Position numbers and translations under genes: made by a program
The notes under the pieces: generated by a model
Told to the model about the DNA's origin: nothing
Databases searched by the model: none
The model's input: the letters and a program-made list of their open reading frames with translations, nothing else
Part shown: positions 22,219 to 22,362 of the stretch, piece after piece
Position numbering within the stretch: position 1 is the stretch's first letter
Layout of the letters: every line of letters begins with the position of its first letter
From: an uncultured Clostridia bacterium
Lineage (GTDB): Bacteria; Bacillota; Clostridia; Oscillospirales; Acutalibacteraceae
Assembly: GCA_937898625.1 (NCBI GenBank)
Contig: CALEJF010000039.1
Location: 1-22,362 of the forward strand
Direction of reading: 5' to 3'
Length of the DNA stretch: 22,362 bases

Positions 22219-22246
22219 ATTATACCACTCACAAAACAAAAAGCAA
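22219..22246 (-). promoter_or_regulatory. Promoter of the kinase-like gene
   Basis: TTGCTT (22246-22241) and TATAAT (22224-22219), spacing 16, within GTGGTATAATT. The -35 overlaps the upstream hairpin, as for the acetyltransferase gene. Confidence 0.55.
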
Positions 22247-22266
22247 CAGTGAAAAATACTGTTGCT
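22237..22266 (-). terminator. Terminator of the gene entering from the right edge
   Basis: AGCAACAG (22242-22249) pairs with CTGTTGCT (22259-22266); TTTTTGTTTTG follows on the minus strand. Confidence 0.7.
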
Positions 22267-22276
22267 CGTGTAGTTG

Positions 22277-22362
22277 TTATCTTTTTTTATATATAACCAA
22301 TTCAGGGTTTTCGCCATTTTCTTCATAGGTGCAGACAAGGATAAAGTCCATATTTGCCACGA
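22277..22362 (-). CDS. 3' end of a second HTH/zinc-ribbon protein C-terminal domain
   Basis: The last 28 codons, VANMDFILVCTYEENGENP followed by ELVIYKKR and TAA, differ at only two residues from the C-terminus of the domain encoded at 431-706. The rest of the gene lies outside the window, so it cannot be said whether this copy is intact or has its own HTH. Confidence 0.8.
   Translation of the reverse strand, partial: VANMDFILVCTYEENGENPELVIYKKR

Overview
The window comes from a member of the Firmicutes, most likely a gut-type clostridial (Oscillospiraceae/Lachnospiraceae-like) genome. Evidence is the Gram-positive style AGGAGG ribosome sites, sigma-A promoters of the TTGACA/TATAAT type, and small clostridial families (a DUF6809-like protein, an HTH plus zinc-ribbon regulator, a GMAANM-type peptide deformylase). 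The first ~405 bases (end of a glycerophosphodiester phosphodiesterase gene) are visibly GC-rich. Everything after them is AT-rich, so the window looks like the edge of a chromosome backbone followed by a long horizontally acquired accessory region.

Layout. (1) 1-405: partial GDPD gene. (2) 431-2229, minus strand: an HTH/zinc-ribbon regulator split by an in-frame TAG, and a patatin-like phospholipase with its own promoter. (3) 2230-2779: gene-free DNA with a 20-bp tandem repeat array, two terminator hairpins and several palindromes. (4) 2780-4901: an IS21-family istA/istB pair. (5) 5195-18770, plus strand: a dense defence island.

The defence island holds, in order: a PIN-like nuclease with a C-terminal HEPN-like RNFCAH motif; a five-gene restriction-modification/MutL-Z1 cluster (cytosine-5 methyltransferase, MORC/MutL-like GHKL ATPase, Z1-domain P-loop protein, DUF4420 PD-(D/E)XK protein, Mrr-like endonuclease); a two-gene CBASS operon (CD-NTase plus a Cap15-type 2TM/beta-barrel effector); a divergent peptide deformylase and a YaiI/YqxD protein; a small protein with a HEPN-like RNTNEH motif; and an uncharacterised two-gene operon (PD-(D/E)XK protein plus a protein resembling the non-ATPase part of McrB-like proteins). 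(6) 18877-20233, minus: three small unknown genes and a Cys-rich zinc-ribbon gene with a perfect sigma-A promoter and a LexA-like box. (7) 20444-20731: DUF6809-like gene. (8) 20806-22362, minus: a GNAT acetyltransferase behind what looks like a translational attenuator, a P-loop kinase-like gene, and the 3' end of a second copy of the C-terminal domain of the regulator in (2).

How it works together. The methyltransferase, GHKL, Z1, DUF4420 and endonuclease genes overlap or sit within 36 bases of one another and should be one operon acting as a DNA-modification-linked anti-phage system. It corresponds to the MutL-containing restriction systems described by Iyer, Abhiman and Aravind, and to the Mza-type systems, but carries an Mrr-like endonuclease where Mza has an AIPR protein. 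The CBASS pair would give a second, abortive-infection layer: cyclic nucleotide signal, then membrane disruption. The PIN/HEPN, HEPN-like and PD-(D/E)XK genes look like further nuclease-based layers. No tRNA, rRNA or CRISPR array was seen.
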